Assembly (NCBI GenBank): GCA_024695465.1
Contig: JAILID010000112.1
Coordinates: 1-39,020 of the forward strand
Length of the DNA: 39,020 nucleotides
Reading direction: 5' to 3'
From: Lachnospiraceae bacterium
Lineage (GTDB): Bacteria; Bacillota; Clostridia; Lachnospirales; Lachnospiraceae
Below are positions 1-7,150 of the stretch, in pieces (position 1 is the stretch's first letter; each line of letters starts with the position of its first letter). The translations under genes were made by a program, and so were the position numbers. Under the pieces are notes generated by a model. It searched no databases, was not told where the DNA came from, and saw nothing but the letters and a program-made list of their open reading frames with translations.

Positions 1-695
1 TCCAGATCCGCAGGGGCAAAACGGTTTTCCGAGAGCTTCACGATGCTGCCGTCCTTCGCGTTGCATCCGAACATCGCTTTGACAACGGTGCCGAACTGGG
101 TCTTTCCTTCCCCTCCTTTTCCTTTGATGATCAGCATTCTCTGAGCTTTTGTGAGGGGCAGAAGGCAGTATCCCAGGTATTCCTGCACGGTAGGAATATC
201 TTCTTCGTAAAAGAGCTCCTGGAGAAAACTGAGCCACCTTTCCGGCTTCGGGGCATTGGCATTGAATGTCACCGGCAGCCTGCTGCGCACGATCACATTT
301 TTCCCTTCATGGAAATCCCCGTTGAGAAAAAGTGTTCCGTTTGTCAGGTGGATCCGGTCCGTTTCGAGCGGAAGTGATTCCTTGAAAACAGACATTTTCA
401 GAACATCAACAATGTTGGTGACCTTTCTGGAAATGTTCGTGACGATATAGGGACTGATTTCATCAAAGATCCGGGAGCGCAGAAGATCGGGATCGCTGAC
501 ACGGCCATCCGGAGAGAAGAAAGCACGTTCACTGTAGATCAGTTGATACTTTTTTAAAAACTGTTCCGCAAAAAGAGTTTCATTGATCGTCTTGCCGTCT
601 GTCCATGCAGGTTCGTCTTCGGGATCGATTTCCATCCCGAGGAGTTCCTGCAGCTGTTCCATCTGTTCCGCTGTCAGTTCCGGTTTTCTGTTCAT
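1..695 (-). CDS. D5/P4-like phage or plasmid primase-helicase (3' end cut by window edge)
   Basis: This is the N-terminal 231 residues of a protein that continues past the window. I translated it from the reverse strand, starting at the ATG at 695-693, which has AAGGTG about 11 bases upstream; a TGA lies in frame shortly before. The N-terminal part carries a region resembling the D5_N domain, with a conserved stretch around YIVTNISRKVTN. A Walker A motif, GKGGEGKT, appears near residue 200. Such proteins are superfamily 3-type helicases that open replication origins of phages, satellites and plasmids. The gene overlaps the upstream primase gene by 116 bases, an unusually long overlap for an adjacent pair. 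Together they suggest an integrated element or its remnant, whose other genes lie off the left edge. Confidence 0.75.
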   Translation of the reverse strand, partial: MNRKPELTAEQMEQLQELLGMEIDPEDEPAWTDGKTINETLFAEQFLKKYQLIYSERAFFSPDGRVSDPDLLRSRIFDEISPYIVTNISRKVTNIVDVLKMSVFKESLPLETDRIHLTNGTLFLNGDFHEGKNVIVRSRLPVTFNANAPKPERWLSFLQELFYEEDIPTVQEYLGYCLLPLTKAQRMLIIKGKGGEGKTQFGTVVKAMFGCNAKDGSIVKLSENRFAPADL

Positions 696-1278
696 GAAAA
701 GAGAACACCTTCTTTCCGTATTCGATCAGAATCAGGATCTGATCTTTGAAATCTGCTTCAAGAAAACAGTCGATGATATACTCGACGGTCGTAAGATTTT
801 GGAGAGCTTCTATGAAGCGCACATCCCATTTTTCTTCCGGCGAGCTGGGAGCATATCGATCTTTCCAGTTTTCCAGTGTGCGTTTGTAAGTGACAAGTGA
901 GTGGAAGAACCGGTTCAGAACTCTTTCGATTTTCCGGTTCACACGGACGGTCTCGGGTGAAAAAGGAGTTTTCATCCGTCTGGGATCTTTCTTTTTTACT
1001 TTGCAGATGTCAAAATCCTCTGCGATTTTTTTTGCTGCTTCATAATTGTTTATGTGAAAGAGTTTTGCGGTGAGGCTGATGACATCGCCGTCCGCTCCGC
1101 ATCCAAAACAGTGATACCGCCGGTCTACTTTCATGCTCGGCACATGATCATCATGAAAGGGACAGCGGCACATGCCGGACCGGTTTACGGGAAGTCCGTA
1201 CCGGGTTGCTGCATCGTATGCCGTGACGGATGACTTTACTGTTTTGTAGATCCTAGGTGGTGGCTTGGTGTGATTCAT
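580..1278 (-). CDS. CHC2 zinc-finger primase-like protein
   Basis: The 232-residue protein has a DnaG-type zinc finger near its N-terminus: C39 and H42, then C57 and C60 in YHCFGCGADGD. No TOPRIM catalytic domain is present, so it is shorter than DnaG and could act with the downstream D5-like helicase as a split primase-helicase. Its last 38 or so codons overlap the helicase gene in another frame and read as low-complexity Gly/Thr/Arg sequence, so the conserved part probably ends near residue 195. A GAGGA ribosome site precedes the ATG. A second, full DnaG is encoded at 32418-34202, so this copy belongs to a mobile element and not to the host replisome. Function of the middle region is unknown. 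Confidence 0.7.
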   Translation of the reverse strand: MNHTKPPPRIYKTVKSSVTAYDAATRYGLPVNRSGMCRCPFHDDHVPSMKVDRRYHCFGCGADGDVISLTAKLFHINNYEAAKKIAEDFDICKVKKKDPRRMKTPFSPETVRVNRKIERVLNRFFHSLVTYKRTLENWKDRYAPSSPEEKWDVRFIEALQNLTTVEYIIDCFLEADFKDQILILIEYGKKVFSFHEQKTGTDSGTDGTAAGTPRDGNRSRRRTCMDRRQDDQ

Positions 1279-1323
1279 TTTCTGATAGTCCTCATTTGGT
1301 TAACTTTGACGGTAATGCGGCCA

Positions 1324-1545
1324 TTAGTCAGACTCCTTTCGCGCAATTTTCCCGGGTACGGCTTCCATGCCGAACATGGAAAGAGCAATGTTGACCTTAT
1401 CCATTCGAACTGTCTCTTTCCCCTGTTCCAGTTCCCTGACAAAACGAAGGCCGAGACCGGATCTCATGGCGAATTCTTGTTGGGTAAGTCCTGCGGCTTT
1501 ACGGTTTGCTTTAATAAATGCGGCGATCTTGTTCATCTCATGCAT
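1324..1545 (-). CDS. HipB-like XRE-family transcriptional regulator (orphan antitoxin-type)
   Basis: A 73-residue protein that is almost entirely one helix-turn-helix domain (about residues 6-60), with the family pattern LTQQEFAMRSGLGLRFVREL followed by a QGKETVRMDKVN stretch. This pattern is typical of the small HipB/y4mF-type repressors that pair with HipA kinases. No hipA follows; the next gene on the strand is the CHC2 primase 45 bases downstream. It may therefore act as a repressor of the mobile-element genes, or be an antitoxin that has lost its toxin. An AGAGGAT site precedes two possible ATG starts (1545 and 1536); I kept the first. The HTH assignment is secure, the physiological role is inference. 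Confidence 0.75.
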   Translation of the reverse strand: MHEMNKIAAFIKANRKAAGLTQQEFAMRSGLGLRFVRELEQGKETVRMDKVNIALSMFGMEAVPGKIARKESD

Positions 1546-1754
1546 CCTCTAGTACATCTCATTTATCAGCTATGTATCAAATATATACCCTTTCGGGACT
1601 TTCTGGGGTAAGCTGAATCTTGGATTTATACTTAGTGGAAGGCGTTGTGTCAAGGTGTGTAAGATTTATTTGCAGCATAGATTGGTCTAAAAAGGATTGA
1701 TGCTATGCGAAGATAAGATTACAATTCGGATTCAGGAGTTTTTTACAGAGCCTG

Positions 1755-1782
1755 TGTCACAAAAGAGGAACCCAATTTCGTC
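1755..1782 (+). promoter_or_regulatory. Candidate ECF-sigma-dependent promoter of the sigma gene
   Basis: TGTCAC at 1755-1760 and CGTC at 1779-1782 resemble the TGAAAC/CGTA-type elements read by Bacillus-like ECF sigma factors, and lie directly before an ECF sigma gene, as expected for autoregulation. The 18-base gap is one or two bases longer than usual, so this is only a candidate. Confidence 0.3.
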
Positions 1783-1804
1783 TATAGTGTAAAGAGTTGA
1801 AAAA

Positions 1805-1816
1805 GAAAGCGCTTTC
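1805..1816 (+). promoter_or_regulatory. Perfect 12-bp palindrome, cre-like, before the sigma gene
   Basis: GAAAGCGCTTTC is a perfect palindrome 14 bases before the ATG of the sigma gene. It matches the core of a CcpA cre site (TGAAANCGNTTNCA type). Placed downstream of the likely promoter, it could be a roadblock operator; equally it could be chance. Confidence 0.35.
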
Positions 1817-1830
1817 GAAAGGAAGAATCA

Positions 1831-2328
1831 ATGGAACTGAGAACAGAATCGGATCTGGAGCAGCTGGTACGGCAATACCAGGAACCTCTCCTACGATATT
1901 GCACCGGCATTCTGGGGAACTCGGCGGATGCTGAAGATGCGGTACAGATCACGTTCATCAAGGCGTGGAAGAAGAGGAGCAGTCGGAAAAAGGAAAATTC
2001 ACTGAAAAGCTGGCTGTTCCGAATCGCCTACCGCACCTCGGTAGATCTTCTGAGATCAAGAAAGAGTGCCGACGAGATCCCGGATAATCTGGCGGAGAAT
2101 GCGGCGGAGGAGGGGGAAGCCGGGTTTTCCGAAGAGACCGCGGCCGCGCTCGGAGCATTGAGCGTGCTGGACCGCGCAATCGTGGAAGAACGGATCCTCG
2201 AGGAGATGTCCTATGAAGAGATGGCGGAGATTCATCATTTGCCTGCAGGGACTTTTCGAAGGCGTTACAGCCGCGCGAGGCGAAAGCTACAGACATTATT
2301 GACGAAGGAGGATAAACAAAATGAGTGA
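1831..2328 (+). CDS. ECF-type RNA polymerase sigma factor
   Basis: The 165-residue protein has the two-domain build of group 4 sigma factors. Region 2 spans about residues 8-75, with DAEDAVQITFIKAWKK as the helix that contacts core polymerase and the -10 element. Region 4 spans about 105-158, with MSYEEMAEIHHLPAGTFRRR as the -35-binding helix-turn-helix. The gene overlaps the next one by 8 bases, which points to translational coupling with its membrane regulator. Length and layout fit SigM/SigW/SigV-like factors that answer envelope stress. The precise subgroup cannot be read from the sequence alone. A ribosome site GAAAGGAAG precedes the ATG. Confidence 0.85.
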   Translation: MELRTESDLEQLVRQYQEPLLRYCTGILGNSADAEDAVQITFIKAWKKRSSRKKENSLKSWLFRIAYRTSVDLLRSRKSADEIPDNLAENAAEEGEAGFSEETAAALGALSVLDRAIVEERILEEMSYEEMAEIHHLPAGTFRRRYSRARRKLQTLLTKEDKQNE

Positions 2329-3445
2329 AAGAACGAAGATTTTTTTAGATCAGGGAGAACGGACTCTTCAGAAAAAACTCAAGGACAGTTATGTCTCGGA
2401 AAAGACAGACCTTTGGCCGGCCGTCCAAAGGGCTGTCGCGAAGGAGCCGGCGCAGGCAATATCCGGTACCCGGAGAGCTCCCGTCTCACGCCGCGTATGG
2501 GTCGCAGCCGCAGCCCTGGCTGCCGTACTGGGTCTCATGGGAGCGGGAATTTTTAAACATTGGTCGATCTATGACAGCAGCGGTAAGAAAGAGACATTGG
2601 CGCAGGAGGAAGCATTTGAACCCGGGGACGGTTACGCCGCCATGAAGCCTGCGGAGGAAGAGGAAGCATTTTCCAAGACAGAACTCTATTACGCCTATGA
2701 CTGGGTGGAAAATGAGAATTTGATCCCGGGAGGACTGCAGATTCCTGGAAATACGGCGGAAGAGCAGAATATTCCGGAGCTGAAAGAAAAGCTTATACAG
2801 ATACCGCAGGGATCTTTGGTGGAGATAAGCACCAATGGAATCGATTACGCGGAAGTTCAGGGGAGTTTCACGTCGGATTACGAGATCTGCAAAGAAACGA
2901 TTGGCGATAACGCGCTGGGAATCCGGCTGCCGGAGGAGTCGCTGATCCCATCGGAATACAGGGAGCATCTTTCCTTTACGAGCGGATATTATATAACGGA
3001 GAAGGATTACGCTTCCAGAGAGGAATCGGCTTCTGAAAAAACGGAACGGTATACGCTTCAAAGCTATCTCCTGCCGGAATCCGTCCGGAGCCAGACAGGA
3101 TGGTACGCGCTGGAGTGGTTCAAAGCGGACAAGAGCCCGATCATCTGCACCGCGTATCTGGCGGAGAATGACGAAATGTATATCCCGGTGTCAGAGGAGA
3201 AGGATAGAGTCAAACCGCTTGCTGTCGACGGGTTCGACAAGGCTCTGAACTGGGAACACTATAATGAGGCGTATGATGCACAGGAAATCACTCTGATGCT
3301 CTGGCAGAAGATCGACCCGGTAACGGTTCTGGAACTGGGATACGGTAAAGATCCCGCCCCGTCCCGGAAGCAGTATATTGTATATATGCTGGACGCCGTC
3401 GGGATCACCGCGGACGAGGCGCTGAGAATCGCAGAAGAATGGTAA
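2321..3445 (+). CDS. Putative membrane anti-sigma factor / sensor for the ECF sigma
   Basis: This 374-residue protein has a charged cytoplasmic N-terminus (1-58), one transmembrane helix at about 59-79 (VWVAAAALAAVLGLMGAGIF) and a large outer domain of nearly 300 residues. Its start overlaps the sigma gene by 8 bases. Genes in this position that have one membrane helix and a large outer domain usually bind and hold the sigma factor until an envelope signal releases it. No zinc-binding ZAS motif (HxxxCxxC) is visible in the cytoplasmic part, so binding would use another fold. The outer domain is acidic and rich in aromatic residues, with no family that I recognise. Role is inferred from context. 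Confidence 0.65.
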   Translation: MSERTKIFLDQGERTLQKKLKDSYVSEKTDLWPAVQRAVAKEPAQAISGTRRAPVSRRVWVAAAALAAVLGLMGAGIFKHWSIYDSSGKKETLAQEEAFEPGDGYAAMKPAEEEEAFSKTELYYAYDWVENENLIPGGLQIPGNTAEEQNIPELKEKLIQIPQGSLVEISTNGIDYAEVQGSFTSDYEICKETIGDNALGIRLPEESLIPSEYREHLSFTSGYYITEKDYASREESASEKTERYTLQSYLLPESVRSQTGWYALEWFKADKSPIICTAYLAENDEMYIPVSEEKDRVKPLAVDGFDKALNWEHYNEAYDAQEITLMLWQKIDPVTVLELGYGKDPAPSRKQYIVYMLDAVGITADEALRIAEEW

Positions 3446-3502
3446 AATAGAGTCAGGGGGACGGTTCTGAATGACACGTCCCTTCCTGTTTTTATAGAAA
3501 AA

Positions 3503-3546
3503 CTCTTTCAGAGATCCAAGAAAACGGATTCTGAAAGAGTATTTTG
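3503..3546 (+). terminator. Intrinsic terminator after the sigma/anti-sigma operon
   Basis: A 10-bp perfect arm pair, CTCTTTCAGA at 3503-3512 and TCTGAAAGAG at 3530-3539, with further inner pairing GATCC/GGAT, is followed by TATTTTG. A smaller hairpin (GGGACG/CGTCCC, 3458-3482) lies just upstream. Confidence 0.75.
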
Positions 3547-3599
3547 TTGGATGGCTTTTTCCCACCAAAACGAGTTTTAAGATCATCTATTCTACTATA

Positions 3600-3651
3600 A
3601 CCCTTGAAATAAGGGTAAAATAATGTTAATATATCCTAAATATAAGGGATA
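3600..3651 (+). promoter_or_regulatory. Promoter with two inverted-repeat operators for the XRE gene
   Basis: TTGAAA (3604-3609), a 17-base spacer and TAATAT (3627-3632) form a near-consensus sigma-A promoter. The -35 lies inside a palindrome, ACCCTT-N5-AAGGGT (3600-3616). A second inverted repeat, TATCC-N10-GGATA (3632-3651), covers the -10 and start region. The second is close to the TATCC-N8-GGATA operator known for Escherichia coli HipB. The layout suggests autorepression by the downstream XRE protein. Confidence 0.65.
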
Positions 3652-3702
3652 CTTGTGCCAAACCGCAAGAAAATTGCAAACTGGGAGGAGAGGCTTATAA
3701 CC

Positions 3703-4254
3703 ATGAGAAGTAAGAGTTACGCGATTCAGGATGTCCTGAAAGCGGAAGATATAAGAACGCTTCGGAAAAACCTTGAAATGACACAGAAGCAGTTTGCGGA
3801 CTTTGTGGGAGTGTCAAATAAAACAATTGAAAGATGGGAAAAAGGGGAGGACGAGATCGGGGGACCGATTACCGTACTGTACCGTGTTCTTATGGAGATG
3901 CCGGATCTGCCGGAACGGCTTAGGATACCGGAGAAAACCGCTCCGCTGCGACTGTATTATATGTATCGTAGAGAAGTCTGTACGATCATTGATGTAAATG
4001 AGCGAAAGCGAACGGTGGCTATTAAGAACTTCACGAAAAGAGCGCAGTTCCGGGCGTTTGGAGTAAACACGGAACCGAGCTATGAGGACTATGAGGAGTT
4101 TATGGAAAGCAGATGTTTTCCACGAAGCAGAGACAAGATGAAACTGTTGCTTAAAGAGCTTGGCCTGCCTTTTTATGATCCGCTCCTGATCATTGAGAAA
4201 ACGGAAGGGAGAATGGAGGAGGACGAATTCTGGATAAGGATTGAGCGAATGTGA
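3703..4254 (+). CDS. XRE regulator fused to a HipA-N-terminal-like (HipS-like) domain
   Basis: I start at the ATG at 3703 because GGGAGGAGAGG lies nine bases upstream; an in-frame GTG at 3655 has no such site. Residues 17-46 form a helix-turn-helix with the recognition helix VSNKTIERWE. Residues about 90-182 contain a stretch, EEFMESRCFPRSRDKMK, followed by YDPLLIIEKTEGRMEEDEFW. I recall this pattern from the N-terminal part of HipA-like kinases of Firmicutes, corresponding to what is a separate HipS protein in HipBST systems. The promoter holds HipB-like operators, and a HipA-like kinase-core gene follows after 49 bases. An autorepressing antitoxin is the best reading; a general XRE regulator is the alternative. 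Confidence 0.6.
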   Translation: MRSKSYAIQDVLKAEDIRTLRKNLEMTQKQFADFVGVSNKTIERWEKGEDEIGGPITVLYRVLMEMPDLPERLRIPEKTAPLRLYYMYRREVCTIIDVNERKRTVAIKNFTKRAQFRAFGVNTEPSYEDYEEFMESRCFPRSRDKMKLLLKELGLPFYDPLLIIEKTEGRMEEDEFWIRIERM

Positions 4255-4303
4255 GGGCTGGATCCTTCTCGTGATCATAGCGACAGGGACAGTGAGGATA
4301 AAA

Positions 4304-4859
4304 ATGATTGAATTGTTATCGCAGGAAATCACCGCGGATAATAGAAAGTCATCGAAAGGCAACCAGCTGAAATGGAGACGGGGAGACCTGTGGTATAAAG
4401 CAGATTACGCCGGCTACGAAGGACTCGCGGAATATATGGTTTCAGGGTTATTAAAATACAGCAGCCTAAGTCAGGCGGAATATACAGAGTATGAAACGGA
4501 ACAAATTACGTATAAGGGAAATCAACACCTTGGGTGCAGAAGCAGGCATTTTCTGTCTGACGGTGAACAGCTGATTACCATAGAACGGCTGTTTCGGAAT
4601 GCGTATGGGGAAAGCCTTTATGAGAGTATTTTCAAAATACAAGATGTAAGGGATCGGCTTCTGTATCTGTGCGGACAGGTGGAACGTATACGCACGTTCT
4701 CCGGCCAGGCCCTATACGCGACAAAGAAGCGGCTGATGGATTATCGGGGCGACAGATTCTATTCAGACAAAAATACAGCTCAGGCAGGATGACAATGTGC
4801 TGATCATCTATACCACAGACCTCACCGAGGCATGGGAACTGATTGAGTCGATTCGATAG
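4304..4859 (+). pseudogene. Truncated, frameshifted HipA-like kinase core (HipT-like)
   Basis: The open frame runs 4304-4792 (162 residues) from an ATG with GAGGAT six bases upstream. Residues 17-50 (KGNQLKW, WYKADYAGYEGLAEY) and 78-98 (GCRSRHFL, ITIERLF) match what I recall of the N-terminal half of HipA-like kinases beside XRE genes. Those proteins are about 300 residues and carry an NxDRHxxN-type catalytic loop. Here similarity fades near residue 130 and no such loop exists, so kinase activity is unlikely. A run of five A at 4769-4773 appears to hold one extra base: with four, the frame continues through QDDNVLIIYTTDLTEAW to a TAG at 4857-4859. The family call is from memory, the frameshift is visible. 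Confidence 0.5.
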
Positions 4860-4903
4860 GGGGTGCAGCTTCCGGGTTTATAAACTGTGATCACAAACAT
4901 AGA

Positions 4904-4942
4904 AACGCCCTGCAAGTTTGAGGCTTGCAGGGCGTTGTTGAA
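4904..4942 (+). terminator. Strong stem-loop terminator after the HipA-like gene
   Basis: A perfect 13-bp stem (AACGCCCTGCAAG at 4904-4916 with CTTGCAGGGCGTT at 4924-4936) closes a 7-base loop. The T tract after it is poor (GTTGAATC), so it may also act as an mRNA-end stabiliser. Confidence 0.6.
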
Positions 4943-4982
4943 TCATTTCAACATTCCGATATATGTGGGCACGGATTGTTTC

Positions 4983-5011
4983 TTTACTATCAAACTCTTG
5001 TAAGTTATACT
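4983..5011 (+). promoter_or_regulatory. Candidate promoter of the interrupted small ORF
   Basis: TTTACT (4983-4988), 17 bases, TATACT (5006-5011). It points toward the small membrane-protein ORF whose ribosome site begins at 5085. Confidence 0.45.
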
Positions 5012-5095
5012 GAAATCAGATCTCTATGAGTATTTCAGAGGTGACGTGGTTTATATCAATTAGGCATAAGAAATTTGAATTTGCGGAGGTGCATG

Positions 5096-5284
5096 ATGGG
5101 ACTTAACAAGAGTACAGGTGGTTAGCTGCCTTTCAGACACGACGATGAGTCACATATTCCCGGGCAGGACAGTAACAGTATCTTTACAAAAGAAGGACTG
5201 ATCACTTCTGCTGTAATTATAGCGCTTCTGGTTGTCGGAGGATTAATTTACGCGCAATTCTTCGGTCCTCATCCCCTGCCATAA
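5096..5284 (+). pseudogene. Small single-pass membrane protein ORF interrupted by an in-frame TAG
   Basis: GGAGGTG just upstream leads to ATG at 5096. The frame reads MGLNKSTGG, then TAG at 5123-5125, and continues without a break for 52 codons to TAA at 5282-5284. The downstream part has a polar head (RHDDESHIPGQDSNS) and a clear membrane helix (LITSAVIIALLVVGGLIYA), ending in FFGPHPLP. The frame conservation across the stop, with a promoter and ribosome site in place, suggests a recent nonsense mutation or reinitiation after the stop. TAG is used as a normal stop elsewhere in the window (kinase gene at 38864), which argues against general recoding. I do not recognise the family. Confidence 0.4.
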
Positions 5285-5331
5285 TGATAATACTGAATTC
5301 CAGCTTGTATGCATGAGAAAAATTGAATGGT

Positions 5332-5385
5332 AAGCAAAGCAGAGCCGATTAGCAGCGATGTTGGCCGGTCTCGCTTAGCTTTTTC
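5332..5385 (+). terminator. Imperfect stem-loop ending in a T run
   Basis: AAGC-rich and GAGCC segments near 5332-5346 pair with GGTCTCGCTT and GCTT near 5366-5382, with bulges, followed by TTTTT. Possible terminator of the small ORF; weak. Confidence 0.3.
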
Positions 5386-5462
5386 CGGATCTCTTAAATT
5401 TCCGAAAGCGGGTGCAGAGACTGCCAGGTTTTAATTTTCAGAGCTTAATTGGAGAAAAAGAA

Positions 5463-6218
5463 ATGGATTATCTTCATTTTGGAAAAGAAGACGGTGAAAA
5501 GATTGTTATCCTGCCCGGGCTTGCGCTCAGGAGCGTGATGGGCGCGGCGGAAGGCATCAAAGCTGCCTATGGTCTTCTGGCGGAGAACTATGATATTTAC
5601 CTGCTTGATCACATCCGGGTAGAGCCGGAAGGATACACTATCGCGGATATGGCCGTCGATACTCTGGCCGCGTTTGATGAGCTGGGGCTCGATCATGTGC
5701 ACCTCATGGGCGTCTCTATGGGCGGAATGACAGCGCAGATGATTGCCCTCAGGGCTCCGAAACGGGTATCTTCACTGATTTTGTGCTCCACCGCAGTGAA
5801 CACGGCGCACAGCGATCCCGCAGTTTTTGAAAAATGGAAAACATTTGCGGAGGACAGGAATGCACCTGTTCTGATGGAAACCTTCGGTGAATACGTCTAT
5901 ACCCCTTCCTTCTACGAGCGGTACAGGGATATCATCATTTCCTCAGGAGACGGTGCAACGGAGCGGGATTTCAGCAATTTCCTGGTCTCTCTAAGAGCAA
6001 TCCGGGACTTTGACGTGAGCGGTGAGATCCGGAAAGTCATCTGCCCTGTCCTCGTCCTGGGTGCCGGCGAGGATCGTGTTTTCGGCCGCGAGGCAGCGGA
6101 TGATCTGGTCAGGGCGCTGAACTGCGAGTCTTTCATTTTCGAGGGGTACGGCCACGGCGTCTACGATGAGGCTCCGGATTACCTCACCCATATCGACGCA
6201 TTTCTTCGCAGTGAATAA
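5463..6218 (+). CDS. Alpha/beta-fold hydrolase
   Basis: The 251-residue protein has the expected catalytic triad of the fold: nucleophile Ser85 in GVSMGG, an acid in LGAGEDRVFG near residue 199 and His in GYGHGVYDEAP near residue 228. Length and order fit a monomeric esterase/lipase-like hydrolase of the MhpC/PldB group; substrate cannot be predicted. There is no signal peptide, so it acts in the cytoplasm. I start at the ATG at 5463 (MDYLHFG), with TTGGAGA seven bases upstream; a GTG at 5412 would add 17 residues without a ribosome site. The next gene follows after 71 bases and could be co-transcribed. Confidence 0.8.
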   Translation: MDYLHFGKEDGEKIVILPGLALRSVMGAAEGIKAAYGLLAENYDIYLLDHIRVEPEGYTIADMAVDTLAAFDELGLDHVHLMGVSMGGMTAQMIALRAPKRVSSLILCSTAVNTAHSDPAVFEKWKTFAEDRNAPVLMETFGEYVYTPSFYERYRDIIISSGDGATERDFSNFLVSLRAIRDFDVSGEIRKVICPVLVLGAGEDRVFGREAADDLVRALNCESFIFEGYGHGVYDEAPDYLTHIDAFLRSE

Positions 6219-6289
6219 GCGGCCGGGTGCCGGAAGAAGTATGATTGATAAATGTATCGGTCAGCAAGAGAGAAAAGGAGGAGAAACAG

Positions 6290-6982
6290 ATGTACGAAGC
6301 AAATTCTACAGAAATGCAAACCATTCGCGTGACCGGCAAGGGACGGATCAGGATTAAGCCTGATACGACACGGGTCACCATGACTCTCGAGGGAACCTAT
6401 CCGGAGTACAGCGAGACGCTCCGCAGGTCCTCGCAGGATACGGAGCAGCTGAGGGAGCTTCTGACCGGTTTTGATTATGCAAGAGCTGATCTAAAGACCC
6501 TGAATTTCAACGTCGACACCGAGTATGAGAGCTGCGAGGAAAAGGGCGTTTACAGGCAGCGGTTTGTCGGCTATAAATTTCATCATCTGATGAAGGTGGA
6601 ATTCCCGTCCGACAACGACCGCCTCGGCAGGATCCTGTACGCGCTGGCCAACTGCCCGCTGAATCCGCAGTTTCGCCTCAGCTACACGGTAAAAGACCAG
6701 GAGGCGGCGAAAAATGAACTTCTTGCAAAGGCTGTCATCGATGCAAAGGAGAAGGCTGTCGTGCTGACGCAGGCGGCCGGTGTTTCTCTTGGGGCCATCC
6801 TGAATATCGATTATTCGTGGGGAGAGCTCAATTTTGAGGTTCGGCCCATGAACCGCATGCTGATGGCGGATGCATGCGTGAAGGAAGCCGGGATGGCGAA
6901 AGGCGCGAGCTGCGATATGGATATCGAGCCGGATGATATTGAGGCGGCGGATACGGTGACGGTGGTTTGGGAGATTGGATGA
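6290..6982 (+). CDS. SIMPL-domain (DUF541) protein
   Basis: The start is ATG 6290, placed after AAAGGAGG; the upstream GTG/ATG choices lack a site. The 230-residue protein opens with a beta strand pattern IRVTGKGRIRIKPDTTRVTMTLEG typical of SIMPL/DUF541 proteins, given here only in outline, and continues with the helix pairs of the family, ending in DTVTVVWEIG. Family members occur as periplasmic or cytoplasmic oligomers; a few, such as the mouse SIMPL and Brucella BP26, are studied but no enzymatic role is settled. No signal peptide is visible here, so this copy is probably cytoplasmic. Confidence 0.75.
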   Translation: MYEANSTEMQTIRVTGKGRIRIKPDTTRVTMTLEGTYPEYSETLRRSSQDTEQLRELLTGFDYARADLKTLNFNVDTEYESCEEKGVYRQRFVGYKFHHLMKVEFPSDNDRLGRILYALANCPLNPQFRLSYTVKDQEAAKNELLAKAVIDAKEKAVVLTQAAGVSLGAILNIDYSWGELNFEVRPMNRMLMADACVKEAGMAKGASCDMDIEPDDIEAADTVTVVWEIG

Positions 6983-7150
6983 GCAGGCGGAGTAATGCCT
7001 CATCGCGCGAAGCGTGAAAAAACATATATGGTCACCGGGTGATGCGGCTGCTGCCGTTAAGATTGCTCAGCGCTATCCCGCGCGCATCTCCCGCGGGGCG
7101 GGAAATGAAAGGTATGCTTGTGCTCACATACGAATCAGGGGGAAATAGGC

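Larger units (their letters stand above)
4860..5462. other. Gene-poor 600-base stretch
   Basis: Apart from the terminator at 4904, a possible promoter at 4983, an interrupted small ORF at 5096-5284 and an imperfect hairpin near 5332-5385, I see no gene on either strand. An inverted repeat TGAAAT/ATTTCA lies around 5010-5037. Confidence 0.5.

Noticed and set aside
5123-5125. TAG read as pyrrolysine
   Set aside because: TAG ends normal genes in the window and no pyl genes are visible; a nonsense change is simpler.
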